Source of the DNA: Curtobacterium sp. VKM Ac-1376
GTDB lineage: Bacteria; Actinomycetota; Actinomycetes; Actinomycetales; Microbacteriaceae
Length of the DNA stretch: 64,000 nt
Assembly: GCF_015351025.1 (NCBI RefSeq)
Contig: NZ_JADKRV010000006.1
Coordinates: forward strand, 1-64,000
Direction of reading: 5' to 3'
Below, in pieces: positions 11,220 to 19,468 of the stretch (the stretch's first letter is position 1; each line of letters starts with the position of its first letter). The translations under genes and the position numbers were made by a program. The notes under the pieces were generated by a model. The model was not told the DNA's origin and searched no databases. It saw only the letters and a program-made list of their open reading frames with translations.

Positions 11220-12641
11220 TCAGCCCGAAACCCGGTCCGCGTCGGCGCCCGCCGCACCCGCACCCGCACCCGCGCCGCCTGCGTCCCCGCCCGACGCCGC
11301 GGCCCGCGCCTCCCGCCGCACCCGCGCCCGCGGATCCACCGCGAACACCGCCGCCACGATCGTCAGCACCGCGTACACCCCGAGGTACCCGCACAGGATC
11401 CACGGCGACCCGCCCCCGAGCTCCACGAACACGGCGGCCAGCAGCGGCGTCAACCCGACCGAGAAGATCGACCCGATCTGGTACCCGAGCGACATCCCCG
11501 AGTACCGCCGACCGGTCGGGAACTGCTCGGCGAACCATGCCGCCTGCGGCCCGTAGATGCTGTCGTGGAACACGCACATGCCGATCAGGGCCACGAACGG
11601 CAGCAGCACCAGGGGACCGGCGTCGAGGAACGCGAAGAACGGCCAGATGAGCACGGCGATCCCCACCGCCGACCAGATGGTGAGCGCCCGCCGCCCGACC
11701 CGGTCGGACAGCCAGCCCCAGAACGGCGTCGACACGAGCGACACCGCCGAGATCACGAGCACGGCCTGCAGGCCCGCATCGGAGCCCGCCGGCCCGCGAA
11801 CGTTGCCGAGGTAGGTCAGCGAGAACGTCGTCAGGATCGAGTACAGCGCCGGCTGCACGAGCCGCAGCCCCGCGGTCACCAGGATCGACCGCGGGTGGTG
11901 CCGGATCGCCTGCAGGACCGGGAACCGTTCGACCCCGCCGGATGCCCGCAGCTCCTGGAACACCGGAGCGTCCTGCACCCCGAGTCGGATCACCAGGCCG
12001 ACCGCCACGATCACCGCCGAGAACAGGAACGGCAACCGCCAGCCCCAGGCCAGGAACGCCTCGGTGCCGAGCAGCGTCCGCACGAGCGTGAACACCCCGG
12101 TCGCCAGGAGCATCCCACCGGCCGAGCCCATCTGCGTGAACGCCCCGAACAGGCCCCGGTGCCGCTCGGGCGCGTGCTCGACCGACAGCAGCGCCGATCC
12201 GCCCCACTCGGCACCGGCCGCGACACCCTGCAACAGCCGGAGGATCACCAGCGCGACGACGGCACCCGCCCCGATGGTGGCCGCGGACGGGATCACCCCG
12301 ATCAGCGTCGAGGCGACGCCCATCAGCACGAGTGACGCCACGAGCAGCCGCTTCCGGCCGATCCGATCGCCCAGGTGGCCGGCGATGATCCCGCCGACCG
12401 GCCGGGCGACGAACCCCACGCCGTAGGTGGCGAACGACGCGATCACGCCGACCGCGGGGGTCACGGACGGGAAGAACGTCGGCGCGAACACCAGCGCCGA
12501 GGCCGTCGCGTAGAGGTAGAAGTCGTAGTACTCGGCGGTCGTCCCGACGAAGGACGCGAGGGCGACGCGACGCCGGGTCGCGGTGGTCGTCGGCTCAGGA
12601 CGACGGCCGGGAGGCGCGGCTGCGGTGATCGGGGTCGGCAT
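11220..12641 (-). CDS. MHS-family MFS transporter (metabolite:H+ symporter)
   Basis: A 473-aa, 12-helix MFS protein. The opening VALASFVGTTAEYYDFYLYATASAL and GHLGDRIGRKR loop are hallmarks of the MHS subfamily (ProP, KgtP, ShiA, CitA relatives) that symport organic acids, shikimate or betaine with protons. The substrate cannot be read from sequence. Both termini are disordered: the N-terminus is Pro/Thr-rich and the C-terminal ~30 residues are Ala/Gly-rich. It is divergent from the flavin monooxygenase operon with about 100 bp between starts, so shared control and import of that operon's substrate are plausible. Confidence 0.88.
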   Translation of the reverse strand: MPTPITAAAPPGRRPEPTTTATRRRVALASFVGTTAEYYDFYLYATASALVFAPTFFPSVTPAVGVIASFATYGVGFVARPVGGIIAGHLGDRIGRKRLLVASLVLMGVASTLIGVIPSAATIGAGAVVALVILRLLQGVAAGAEWGGSALLSVEHAPERHRGLFGAFTQMGSAGGMLLATGVFTLVRTLLGTEAFLAWGWRLPFLFSAVIVAVGLVIRLGVQDAPVFQELRASGGVERFPVLQAIRHHPRSILVTAGLRLVQPALYSILTTFSLTYLGNVRGPAGSDAGLQAVLVISAVSLVSTPFWGWLSDRVGRRALTIWSAVGIAVLIWPFFAFLDAGPLVLLPFVALIGMCVFHDSIYGPQAAWFAEQFPTGRRYSGMSLGYQIGSIFSVGLTPLLAAVFVELGGGSPWILCGYLGVYAVLTIVAAVFAVDPRARVRREARAAASGGDAGGAGAGAGAAGADADRVSG

Positions 12642-12743
12642 GCCTCAGGAGCATGGTCGGCTCCGTCTGCCCGCGGAACACCCCGCGTAACGCGAGGTCA
12701 CGGCACTGTCGTCGAACGGTGCCCGCCGACCACGATGGGACGC

Positions 12744-14183
12744 ATGAGCGATGCACCGAACCGCCCGCTGCGCTTCGCGGCCTTCGTCATGAACACGACA
12801 TCGCACATCCAGCACGGCCTCTGGCGGCACCCCGACGCCCGCCAGGCCGACTTCGACGACGTCACGCTGTGGACCGACCTGGCGCGGACGCTCGAGCGGG
12901 GGAAGTTCGACGCGATGTTCTTCGCCGACGTCGTCGGCACGTACGGCCCGGGACGGGGCGACTACGCGACCAACCTGCGCGAGGGACTCCAGATCCCCTC
13001 GAACGACCCGTCGGTGCTGCTCTCCGCGCTCGCCGTGTCCACCGAGCACCTCGGGCTCGCCTTCACCTCGAGCGTCATCCAGGCACACCCGTTCGACTTC
13101 GCCCGCAAGGTGTCCACCCTCGACCACATCACCCGCGGCCGCATCGGGTGGAACGTCGTCACGAGCGCGCTCGACAGCGCCGCCCGGAACTTCGGCGCGG
13201 ACCGGCTCGAGGAGCACGACGAGCGCTACGTCTGGGCCGAGGAGTACCTCGACGTCTGCACGAAGCTCTGGGAGGGCTCGTGGGAGGACGGCGCCGTGCT
13301 CAAGGACCCGGTGCGCGGGTACGCCGACCCCGAGAAGGTGCACCGCATCGACCACCACGGCAAGCGCTACGACGTGCAGGGTCCGCACCTCAGCGCACCG
13401 AGCCCCCAGCGGACTCCGGTGCTGTTCCAGGCGGGGTCCTCGCCGGCCGGCCGTGCCTTCGCCGCCCGGAACGCCGAGGCGCAGTTCATCCTGACCTCGA
13501 ACCGCGACGCGACCGAGCAGCTCATCCGCGAGACCCGCGACCTGGCTTCGGCAGCGGGCCGTCGGCGGGACGACATAGCGTTCTTCCTCGGCCTGACGTT
13601 CGTCACCGGGTCGACCGAGGCCGAGGCGAAGGCGAAGGAAGCGGAGATCGACGAGTACCTGGCCGCCGACGGGTTCCTCGTGCACTCGAACCTCGGCTTC
13701 GACCCGGACACCGGCGAGCCGCTCGACCCGGACACCCCGCTGTCCGAGGTGCGGACGCAGGCCGGGCAGTCGCACCTGCAGTGGCTCCGCGAGGCGGCGG
13801 GCGACCGCGAGCCGACCATCGCCGACCTCGCCAGGCTGTCGGCGAAGCTCCGCGCCCGGGTCGTGGGGACGCCGGAGCAGATCGCTGACGAGCTCGCGGA
13901 CTGGCAGCGGGTCGGCGTCGACGGGGTGAACGTCATCAACTGGACGCTCCCCGGCTCGTACGAGGAGTTCGTCGACAACATCGCGCCGACCCTGCAGGAG
14001 CGCGGGCTGATGCAGTCCGAGTACCGCGAGGGGACCCTGCGCGAGAAGCTCTTCGGTCACGCGCAGCTGCCCGACTCGCACCCGGCCAGGCGGTGGCGCG
14101 GGGCGTTCTCCGGCGGCGCCGGAGCCACCGCGCCCGCGACCACCCCGGACGACGCGACCCGTGCGGTGGAGGTGCCCGCGTGA
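12744..14183 (+). CDS. LLM-class flavin-dependent monooxygenase (NtaA/SnaA/DszA type)
   Basis: A 479-aa FMNH2-dependent monooxygenase of the luciferase-like NtaA/SnaA/DszA branch. It shows AAFVMNTTSHIQHGLWRHPDA at the start (in this branch the N-terminal strand forms the flavin site), FDAMFFADVVG, the RGRIGWNVVTS motif, APSPQRTPVLFQAGSSPAGR and VVGTPEQIADEL. Members oxidise nitrilotriacetate, streptogramins or dibenzothiophene sulfone; substrate cannot be inferred. It needs a separate flavin reductase, and none is nearby. The stop overlaps the next gene's GTG. An in-frame ATG at 12735 is an alternative start. Confidence 0.88.
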   Translation: MSDAPNRPLRFAAFVMNTTSHIQHGLWRHPDARQADFDDVTLWTDLARTLERGKFDAMFFADVVGTYGPGRGDYATNLREGLQIPSNDPSVLLSALAVSTEHLGLAFTSSVIQAHPFDFARKVSTLDHITRGRIGWNVVTSALDSAARNFGADRLEEHDERYVWAEEYLDVCTKLWEGSWEDGAVLKDPVRGYADPEKVHRIDHHGKRYDVQGPHLSAPSPQRTPVLFQAGSSPAGRAFAARNAEAQFILTSNRDATEQLIRETRDLASAAGRRRDDIAFFLGLTFVTGSTEAEAKAKEAEIDEYLAADGFLVHSNLGFDPDTGEPLDPDTPLSEVRTQAGQSHLQWLREAAGDREPTIADLARLSAKLRARVVGTPEQIADELADWQRVGVDGVNVINWTLPGSYEEFVDNIAPTLQERGLMQSEYREGTLREKLFGHAQLPDSHPARRWRGAFSGGAGATAPATTPDDATRAVEVPA

Positions 14184-15448
14184 CGGACGCGACGACGACC
14201 GACGGACGCGGGACGGGCCTCCCGGCTGACCGCCTGGCGGCCCTGCGCGAGCGATTCGCGCCGCTGTTGGCGACCATCCGCGACGGCGCGGTCGAGCGCG
14301 AGCTCGCCTCCGCGGCCCCGGGTGACCGCCCGCTGCCGCACGCCGAGGTCCGGGCCCTCGCCGACGCGGGGTTCGGGCGGTTGCGCGTGCCGGAGGACCG
14401 CGGCGGCTTCGGGGTGACCCTGGTGGAACTCGCGCACCTGGTCGCGGACCTGGCGGCGGCGGACTCGAACATCGCGCACCTGTGGCGGGGACACTGCGGG
14501 TACACGGAGCTCGTGCTGCTGCGGCCATCGTCGGCCGGCGGGGACGAGTGGCTCCAGCGCATCGTCGACGGGGCGATCATCGGGAACGCGACGTCCGAGC
14601 GGACCGGCACGACGCTCGCCGACATCTCGACGACGGTGACACCCGCGGGCCCGGGGTCGTTCCGTCTCGACGGCACGAAGTACTACTCGACCGGCACGCT
14701 CTACGCGGACTGGATCTACCTGGCGGCGGACCGTGACGGGGAACGCGTGACGTTCGCCGTCGACGCCACCGCACCCGGCGTGACGGGCATCGACGACTGG
14801 GACGGGTTCGGGCAGCGGTTGACCGCGTCCGGCACGACCGTGTTCGACGGGGTGTCGGTCGACCCTTCGGTGGTGTCGGCCTACCGGGACGCCCCGCTCT
14901 CGCACATCCAGGCCTTCTACCAGCTGTACCTGCTGGCGGTCCTCGCCGGGATCGGGCAGGCGGTGTCCGAGGACGCCGTGGCCTTCGTCCGCCCGCGCAC
15001 GCGGACGTACATCCACGCGAACGCTGCTCGTCCAGGCGACGATCCACAGGTGCTCGCCGTGCTCGGACGGCTCTCCGCCGGCGCCTTCACCGCCCGGTCA
15101 CTGGTCGTCGCCGCGGCGGGGTTGCTCGACGGGGTCGTGGCCACGAACGTGCCCGGCGTCGGGGTCGACCGTGCCCTGCTCGATGCCGCCGAGAACGCGG
15201 TGTACCAGGCGCAGATCGAGATCGGGCCGAGGGTGCTCCGCTCGGCGTCCGAGCTGTTCGAGGTCGGCGGGGCGTCCGCGGCCGACCGGACACGTGCACT
15301 GGACCGGCACTGGCGGAACGCCCGGGTCGTTGCGTCGCACAACCCGGCGGTCTACAAGGAGCGGCTGGTCGGGGAGTACGTGCTGCACGGGCGGGGGCCG
15401 GTGGGGGCGTGGGAGAAGTACCACGAGGTGGGGCCGACGCGGTTCTGA
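14180..15448 (+). CDS. Acyl-CoA dehydrogenase-fold monooxygenase (DszC/SfnB-like)
   Basis: A 422-aa flavoprotein of acyl-CoA dehydrogenase fold. The pattern LRVPEDRGGFGVTLVELAHLVADLAAADSN, GNATSERTG and LDGTKYYSTGTLYADWIYLAA places it with DszC/SfnB/SfnC-type enzymes that use reduced flavin and O2 rather than true acyl-CoA dehydrogenases. C-terminal ELFEVGGASA and HWRNARVVASHNPAVYKERLVG agree. Co-translated with the LLM monooxygenase (GTGA overlap), a pairing seen in sulfur-scavenging operons; organosulfur or related xenobiotic oxidation is therefore the best guess, not a demonstrated function. Confidence 0.86.
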   Translation: MTDATTTDGRGTGLPADRLAALRERFAPLLATIRDGAVERELASAAPGDRPLPHAEVRALADAGFGRLRVPEDRGGFGVTLVELAHLVADLAAADSNIAHLWRGHCGYTELVLLRPSSAGGDEWLQRIVDGAIIGNATSERTGTTLADISTTVTPAGPGSFRLDGTKYYSTGTLYADWIYLAADRDGERVTFAVDATAPGVTGIDDWDGFGQRLTASGTTVFDGVSVDPSVVSAYRDAPLSHIQAFYQLYLLAVLAGIGQAVSEDAVAFVRPRTRTYIHANAARPGDDPQVLAVLGRLSAGAFTARSLVVAAAGLLDGVVATNVPGVGVDRALLDAAENAVYQAQIEIGPRVLRSASELFEVGGASAADRTRALDRHWRNARVVASHNPAVYKERLVGEYVLHGRGPVGAWEKYHEVGPTRF

Positions 15449-15464
15449 CGTGGGGCGTGCGGCG

Positions 15465-15809
15465 CTACGCCCAGCCGAGCTCGTGCAACCGCTCGTCGTC
15501 GATCCCGTAGAAGTGACCGATCTCGTGCACGAGCGTGGTGTGCACCTCGTCCTTGAGTTCCTCGACGGTGTCGCACTCGGCCAGGTGCTGCTTGCGGAAC
15601 ACCACGATGCGGTCAGGCAGTTCCCCGTAGCCGTACTGCCCGCGTTCCGTCGCGGCGATGCCGTCGTACACGCCGAACAGGTCGGAGCCGTCCTCGGGTT
15701 CGTCCTCGACCACGAACACCACGTTGTCGAGCCCGTCGACCATGTCGTCGGGGAGCAGGTCGAGCTCATCGGTCACGAGCTGCTCGAACGCGTCGGCGGA
15801 CATCTCCAT
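15465..15809 (-). CDS. Zincin-like metallopeptidase family protein
   Basis: A 114-aa acidic protein with the zinc motif HEIGHFYGIDDERLHELGW: HEIGH supplies two His ligands and Glu, and the following Asp/Glu may be the third ligand. This is the minimal zincin family (PF06262) common in actinobacteria and of unknown substrate. The N-terminal half is strongly acidic (VVEDEPEDGSDLFGVYDG). Candidate starts are GTG 15812, ATG 15809 and ATG 15803, none with a clear ribosome site, so the N-terminus is uncertain by three residues. Converges on the dehydrogenase-like gene 16 bp away. Confidence 0.85.
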   Translation of the reverse strand: MEMSADAFEQLVTDELDLLPDDMVDGLDNVVFVVEDEPEDGSDLFGVYDGIAATERGQYGYGELPDRIVVFRKQHLAECDTVEELKDEVHTTLVHEIGHFYGIDDERLHELGWA

Positions 15810-15846
15810 CACGGGGTCGATCGTGGCAGACCAACCTGGCGGAACG

Positions 15847-15881
15847 ACGAAGGCCCCGATCCATCGGACCGGGGCCTTCGT
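15847..15881 (-). terminator. Hairpin terminator after tRNA-His
   Basis: ACGAAGGCCCCG and CGGGGCCTTCGT arms with a ~10-nt loop, placed just 3' of tRNA-His on its strand. The same stem sequence is reused in the terminator after clpP2 (61674-61715). Confidence 0.7.
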
Positions 15882-15898
15882 CTGATCTTCATCAGTGA

Positions 15899-15975
15899 TG
15901 GGGTGAATAACGGGTCTCGAACCCGCGACCTCCTAGACCACAACCAGGCGCTCTACCAACTGAGCTATATCCACC
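15899..15975 (-). tRNA. tRNA-His (GTG)
   Basis: Read on the minus strand, the acceptor GTGGATA pairs with TATTCAC, preceded by the extra G(-1) opposite discriminator C that is diagnostic of tRNA-His. The anticodon loop is TTGTGGT (anticodon GTG), the T-arm is GCGGGTTCGAGACCCGT, and the CCA end is encoded (15899-15901). Confidence 0.96.
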
Positions 15976-16049
15976 ATGTTCGCACCGGCGGACCGGCGCG
16001 ACCACTCAATAGTAGTACACGCGGCGAGTGGTGCGGACCACCCGTGTCG

Positions 16050-16688
16050 CTACTCGGCCGCGGGCTGGGCGAGCCGCGGCTCCCACTTCGCCACGACGTC
16101 GGCCTGCACGGCGCGCACGTCGTCGGTGCTCGGGCCGGGCTCGGCGACGAAGCCCGCGCGGCGGTAGTACTCGAGCTCGCGGATCGACTCGAGGATGTCC
16201 GCGAGCGCGCGGTGTCCGCCGTGCTTCTCCGGCGCATTGAAGTACACGCGCGGGAACCAGCGTCGGCACAGTTCCTTGATGCTCGACACGTCGACGCTGC
16301 GGTAGTGCAGGTGACCGTCGACCCGCGGCATGTACTTCGACAGGAACGCCCGGTCCGTGCCGATGGTGTTGCCGGCCAGGGGAGCGGAGCCCTCGGCCGG
16401 CACGTGCTGGAGGATGTACTCGAGCACCTGGTACTCGGCGTCGGCGAGGCTCACGCCGTTCGGGATCTCCTCGATCAGGCCCGAGGTCGTGTGCATGTTC
16501 GTCACGAACTCGTTCATGTTGTCGAGCGCGGACTGGTCCGGCTTGATCACGATGTCGAAGCCGGGGTGCACGGGCTCGAGGTCGAAGTCGGTGATGACCA
16601 CGGCCACCTCGACGAGTTCGTCGACCTCGAGGTCGAGGCCGGTCATCTCGCAGTCGATCCAGACGAGGCGGTCATTCGCGGTTGCCAT
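16050..16688 (-). CDS. orn: Oligoribonuclease
   Basis: A 212-aa DEDDh 3'-5' exonuclease that degrades 2-5 nt RNA oligomers (and pGpG) to mononucleotides in the cytoplasm. Visible motifs: [11 protein letters not shown] (catalytic Asp12, Glu14), IGTDRAFL (Exo II), [13 protein letters not shown] and [11 protein letters not shown] (Exo III His/Asp). Length matches the actinobacterial enzyme, with a C-terminal extension. A TAGGAT hexamer at 16696-16701 lies 7 nt before the ATG, suggesting leaderless initiation. The frame stays open far upstream through the repeat block, but that part is not coding; the start at 16688 matches the family. Confidence 0.95.
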   Translation of the reverse strand: MATANDRLVWIDCEMTGLDLEVDELVEVAVVITDFDLEPVHPGFDIVIKPDQSALDNMNEFVTNMHTTSGLIEEIPNGVSLADAEYQVLEYILQHVPAEGSAPLAGNTIGTDRAFLSKYMPRVDGHLHYRSVDVSSIKELCRRWFPRVYFNAPEKHGGHRALADILESIRELEYYRRAGFVAEPGPSTDDVRAVQADVVAKWEPRLAQPAAE

Positions 16689-16738
16689 GGGAACGATCCT
16701 ATTCCCGGGCCGCGGGCTGCCCGTACGCGGTGGTGACG

Positions 16739-16792
16739 ATCGCCAGCGCCAGCGCCAGCGCCAGCGCCGCCAGCGCCAGCGCCAGCGCCAGA
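16739..16792. repeat. GCCAGC hexanucleotide tandem array
   Basis: About eight to nine consecutive GCCAGC units, interrupted once by GCC. It lies between the orn start region and the palindromic repeat block, and is likely length-variable between strains. Confidence 0.9.
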
Positions 16793-16822
16793 TCCGCCAG
16801 CCCGTTCCGCGAGCCCGATCCG

Positions 16823-16880
16823 CGAGCGGGCGAAATGCCGCGGTCGCCCTGCGGATGCACCCGGGCATTCCGCCCGCTCG
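16823..16880. repeat. 58-bp palindromic repeat, intergenic copy A
   Basis: 17-nt arms CGAGCGGGCGAAATGCC and GGCATTCCGCCCGCTCG around a variable 24-nt centre. Confidence 0.9.
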
Positions 16881-17011
16881 TCGGCGAGGCGGGCCGGATG
16901 CAGTGGGGGTGACCGCTTGGGGCCCGAGGCGACCCCGGCAAGCAGTCCCGCGCCTCCCGGCGATCGCCGCCACCCCGCCTGCTGCACCGCTCCCGCCTGC
17001 ACCCGCCTGCG

Positions 17012-17069
17012 CGAGCGGGCGGAATGCCGGGGCCGTCGTGCGGACAGACGCGGGCATTTCGCCCGCTCG
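17012..17069. repeat. 58-bp palindromic repeat, intergenic copy B
   Basis: Arms CGAGCGGGCGGAATGCC and GGCATTTCGCCCGCTCG; same spacing as copy A, with a different central sequence. Confidence 0.9.
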
Positions 17070-17115
17070 GCGGCGGCGGGGCTCCGGTCGCGCCGTGCCT
17101 CGCTCCATCCCTGGC

Positions 17116-17173
17116 CGAGCGGGTGAAATGCCGCGGTCACGCCGCAGGCGGACCCCGACGTTTCGCCCGTTCG
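17116..17173. repeat. 58-bp palindromic repeat, intergenic copy C
   Basis: Arms CGAGCGGGTGAAATGCC and GACGTTTCGCCCGTTCG; the most diverged copy, with several arm mismatches. Confidence 0.85.
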
Positions 17174-17288
17174 TCGGTGAGGCGGGCCGCATGCGACGCA
17201 GGCGACTCCCTGGAGGCGCCTGGCGACCCCGGCGGGCCGCGCCGCGCCTGGAAGCCGTCGCGCACGGACGCACGGACGCACGGACGCA

Positions 17289-17345
17289 CGAACGGGCGAA
17301 ATGCCGGGGTGCCCACTGGGGACACTCCGGCATTTCGCCCGCTCG
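17289..17345. repeat. 57-bp palindromic repeat, intergenic copy D
   Basis: Arms CGAACGGGCGAAATGCC and GGCATTTCGCCCGCTCG. It lies about 50 bp past the MFS stop codon on the minus strand, so it could also act as that operon's terminator. Confidence 0.9.
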
Positions 17346-17396
17346 CGGTCAGCGAGGAGCGAGGAGCGGGCGGCGGCGAGTGCGAGCGCCCGGGGG

Positions 17397-18638
17397 CTAC
17401 GCCATGTCGCCGGCGGTGATGGCTTCGGCCTCGACACGCTCGGGCTCGGCACCGTCGTCGACGCGGCGCAGGACCTTCGTGGTGCAGAGGATCACCACGA
17501 AGGCGACCGCGACGGACGCGCCCGCGAAGACGTACGCGGCCGAGGGGGAGTACGCGTCGGCGAGCAGGGTCGCGACGGGTGGGGCGACGGCGCCGCCGAT
17601 GAAGCGGACGGCGGAGTAGGCGCTCGAGGCGACCGAGCGGGGCAGGTCCGTGGCCTCCATGACGCACTCGGTGAGCACGGTGTTCAGGACGCCGAGCACG
17701 AGTCCGCCGATCACCACGCAGACGATCAGACCCACCTGCGACCGCACGACGACGGCGGCGGCGAACAGGTCGAGTGCCAACAGCGGCAGGGCGACCTTCA
17801 GCACGGTGGTCCGGCGCATCCGAGCGGTGAGCATCGGGGCGACCCACACCGAGGTGATCGCGAGACCGACGCCCCATCCGAAGAACGTGAAGCCGATGCC
17901 GAGTGCGCCGAAGCCGAGCGGGAACGGCGTGTAGGCGAGCAGGACGAAGAAGCCGATGTTGTAGAAGAGCGCGGTCGCCGCCAGGGCTGCGAGCGCGGGC
18001 CGGGCCAGGGCGCGGAAGGGTGCCGAGAGCTTCGTGGGGGTGGGCTTCTCGAGGCTGCCGGTCTTCAGCAGCGCCACGATCGCGATGAAGGCGACGGCCA
18101 TCAGGGTCGTGACACCGAAGAACGGTCCGCGCCAGCTCACTGAGCCGAGCAGGCCGCCGACGAGCGGGCCGACCGCGATGCCGAGGCCGAGTGCGGCCTC
18201 GTACAGGATGATCGCGGACGCGGTGCCGCCCGAGGCCGCTCCGACGATGGTCGCGAGTGCGGTGGAGATGAAGAGCGCGTTTCCGAGACCCCAGCCGGCG
18301 CGGAAGTCGATGATGCTCCACACGCTGTTCGAGGTGGCGGCGAGCACCGAGAACACCACGATGAGCGCGAGGCCGATCAGCAGGGTGCGCTTCGCGCCGA
18401 TGCGGCTCGAGACCCAGCTGGTGAAGAACATCGCGACGCCGGTGACGGCCAGGTAGCTCGTGAAGAGCAACTCGGTCTGCGCGGCGGTCGCCTTGAGTGA
18501 CGCAGCGATAGCGGGAAGGATCGGGTCGACGAGCCCGATGCCCATGAAGGCGACGACGCACGCGAAGGCGATCGCCCAGACCGCTGACGACTGCTTGAGG
18601 ATCGAGCCGGACTGGCCGGCGGGTGCGTGGGTGTTCAC
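17397..18638 (-). CDS. MFS efflux-type transporter
   Basis: A 413-aa, 12-helix major facilitator of the drug:H+ antiporter-1 type. MGIGLVDPILPAIAASL in helix 1, VSSRIGAKRTLLIG in the loop 2-3 motif A, and an export-type motif C (ALGLGIAVGPLVGGLLG) support efflux rather than uptake. It is translated from a GTG overlapping the stop of the marR-family gene (GTGA), so the pair forms a self-regulated efflux operon of the usual MarR/MFS kind. The substrate is unknown; the C-terminal ~20 residues are acidic and disordered. Confidence 0.88.
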   Translation of the reverse strand: MNTHAPAGQSGSILKQSSAVWAIAFACVVAFMGIGLVDPILPAIAASLKATAAQTELLFTSYLAVTGVAMFFTSWVSSRIGAKRTLLIGLALIVVFSVLAATSNSVWSIIDFRAGWGLGNALFISTALATIVGAASGGTASAIILYEAALGLGIAVGPLVGGLLGSVSWRGPFFGVTTLMAVAFIAIVALLKTGSLEKPTPTKLSAPFRALARPALAALAATALFYNIGFFVLLAYTPFPLGFGALGIGFTFFGWGVGLAITSVWVAPMLTARMRRTTVLKVALPLLALDLFAAAVVVRSQVGLIVCVVIGGLVLGVLNTVLTECVMEATDLPRSVASSAYSAVRFIGGAVAPPVATLLADAYSPSAAYVFAGASVAVAFVVILCTTKVLRRVDDGAEPERVEAEAITAGDMA

Positions 18639-19087
18639 GCGGGGATCTCCGTTCCGTTGTGGGGTGTTGTCCTGGTCCGCTGGGCGATGAGGGTCGCCGC
18701 GTGGTGCAGGACGTCCCAGTCGTCGTCGGTGAGGTCGGCGAACAGCGGGCCGACCGTGCTCGTGAGGGTGGCGCGCCAGGCGCCGAGTCGCTCGCGTCCG
18801 GCGTCGGTGAGCTCGATGAGCTGTCCGCGGGAGTCTTCGGGGTCGACGCTGCGGGTGACCAGACCGTCGGCGAGCATGCCGGTCACGAGTCGGGTCATCG
18901 TGGGTTGCGCCACGCGCGAGGCGACCGCGAGTTCGCCGAGCCGAAGGGGCGCGTCGGTCTCGAGGATGCCGAGCGTGCGCCAGACGGCGGCGGACGTCGT
19001 GTTCCCCGTCGACTGGACGGCGCTGCGGATCAGGCGGTTGACGGAGACGAGGAGTGTCTCGATCGTCTGTTCGCGCAGTGATTCCAT
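18635..19087 (-). CDS. MarR-family transcriptional regulator
   Basis: A 150-aa winged-helix repressor. LGILETDAPLRLGELAVASRVAQPTMTRLV is the recognition helix-turn-helix, and the wing is DPEDSRGQLIELTDAGRERL, the typical D-x-R-x3 wing motif. First gene of the efflux operon, presumably repressing itself and the MFS gene until a ligand binds. The ATG follows a TATAGT hexamer by only 6 nt with no leader, and a near-perfect palindrome lies against this -10 as the candidate operator. Upstream in-frame codons are not needed. Confidence 0.92.
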   Translation of the reverse strand: MESLREQTIETLLVSVNRLIRSAVQSTGNTTSAAVWRTLGILETDAPLRLGELAVASRVAQPTMTRLVTGMLADGLVTRSVDPEDSRGQLIELTDAGRERLGAWRATLTSTVGPLFADLTDDDWDVLHHAATLIAQRTRTTPHNGTEIPA

Positions 19088-19093
19088 AGCCGA

Positions 19094-19122
19094 ACTATAT
19101 AGCAGTGCTATGCACCCCGCAA
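19094..19122 (-). promoter_or_regulatory. marR-operon promoter with palindromic operator
   Basis: On the minus strand, TTGCGG (19117-19122), a 17-bp spacer and TATAGT (19094-19099), which is 6 nt from the marR ATG. The palindrome ATAGCA-g-TGCTAT (19099-19111) occupies the spacer next to the -10, where MarR dimers commonly bind for autorepression. Confidence 0.68.
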
Positions 19123-19148
19123 CAGGCGTGGCCTGGTAGAAGGGACGC

Positions 19149-19439
19149 ATGAGCGACATCACCATCAACGAGGGCGACCAGTACACCGCGATCTTCCACG
19201 GCGGCCCCTTCGACGGCACGACCGACACCCGCACCGCCACGAGTGACGCGCTGGACGACGAGGTCACGGTGTTCGCCGACGTCGAAGGCCTGCAGACGGC
19301 CTTCACCTACCGCGCCACCGGACACCGCCACGTCCTCGACCAGATCTCGGTCGACTTCGAGCTCGTGCCGGGCGAGTCCGACCCCGTCGACGACCTGCAG
19401 GACCGCGGCGACCGGACCGGCGAGTTCGACCGGGAGTAG
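19149..19439 (+). CDS. Hypothetical protein, 96 aa
   Basis: A 96-aa acidic protein (MSDITINEGDQYTAIFHGGPFDG...) with no recognised domain. The repeating beta-rich pattern (YTAIFHGGPFDGTTDTR, EVTVFADVEGLQTAFTYRATG) resembles small actinobacterial proteins of unknown function that begin with a G-G-P-x-D-G motif. A TAGAAG hexamer at 19137-19142 sits 6 nt from the ATG, consistent with a leaderless transcript divergent from marR. The acidic C-terminus (DDLQDRGDRTGEFDRE) is probably disordered. Codon usage is that of its neighbours. Confidence 0.72.
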   Translation: MSDITINEGDQYTAIFHGGPFDGTTDTRTATSDALDDEVTVFADVEGLQTAFTYRATGHRHVLDQISVDFELVPGESDPVDDLQDRGDRTGEFDRE

Positions 19440-19468
19440 AACACCGCACCGCCGCGTTGCAAGACCAC

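Larger units (their letters stand above)
16689..17396. other. 700-bp non-coding block made of repeats
   Basis: No supportable gene lies between orn and the MFS gene. The stretch holds a GCCAGC hexamer array, four copies of the 58-bp palindrome, two copies of a flank resembling GTCGGCGAGGCGGGCC (near 16880 and 17173), and an 8-bp CGCACGGA array at about 17262-17290. Open frames here exist only because the repeats lack stops. Confidence 0.85.

Noticed and set aside
16689..17333. N-terminal extension of orn or separate proteins in the repeat block
   Set aside because: Frames stay open only because palindromes lack stops; peptides are repeats of GEMP/RPL type, and orn has a family-consistent start at 16688.
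16823..17345. CRISPR array
   Set aside because: Units are inverted repeats with irregular spacing and no unique constant-length spacers; no cas genes nearby.
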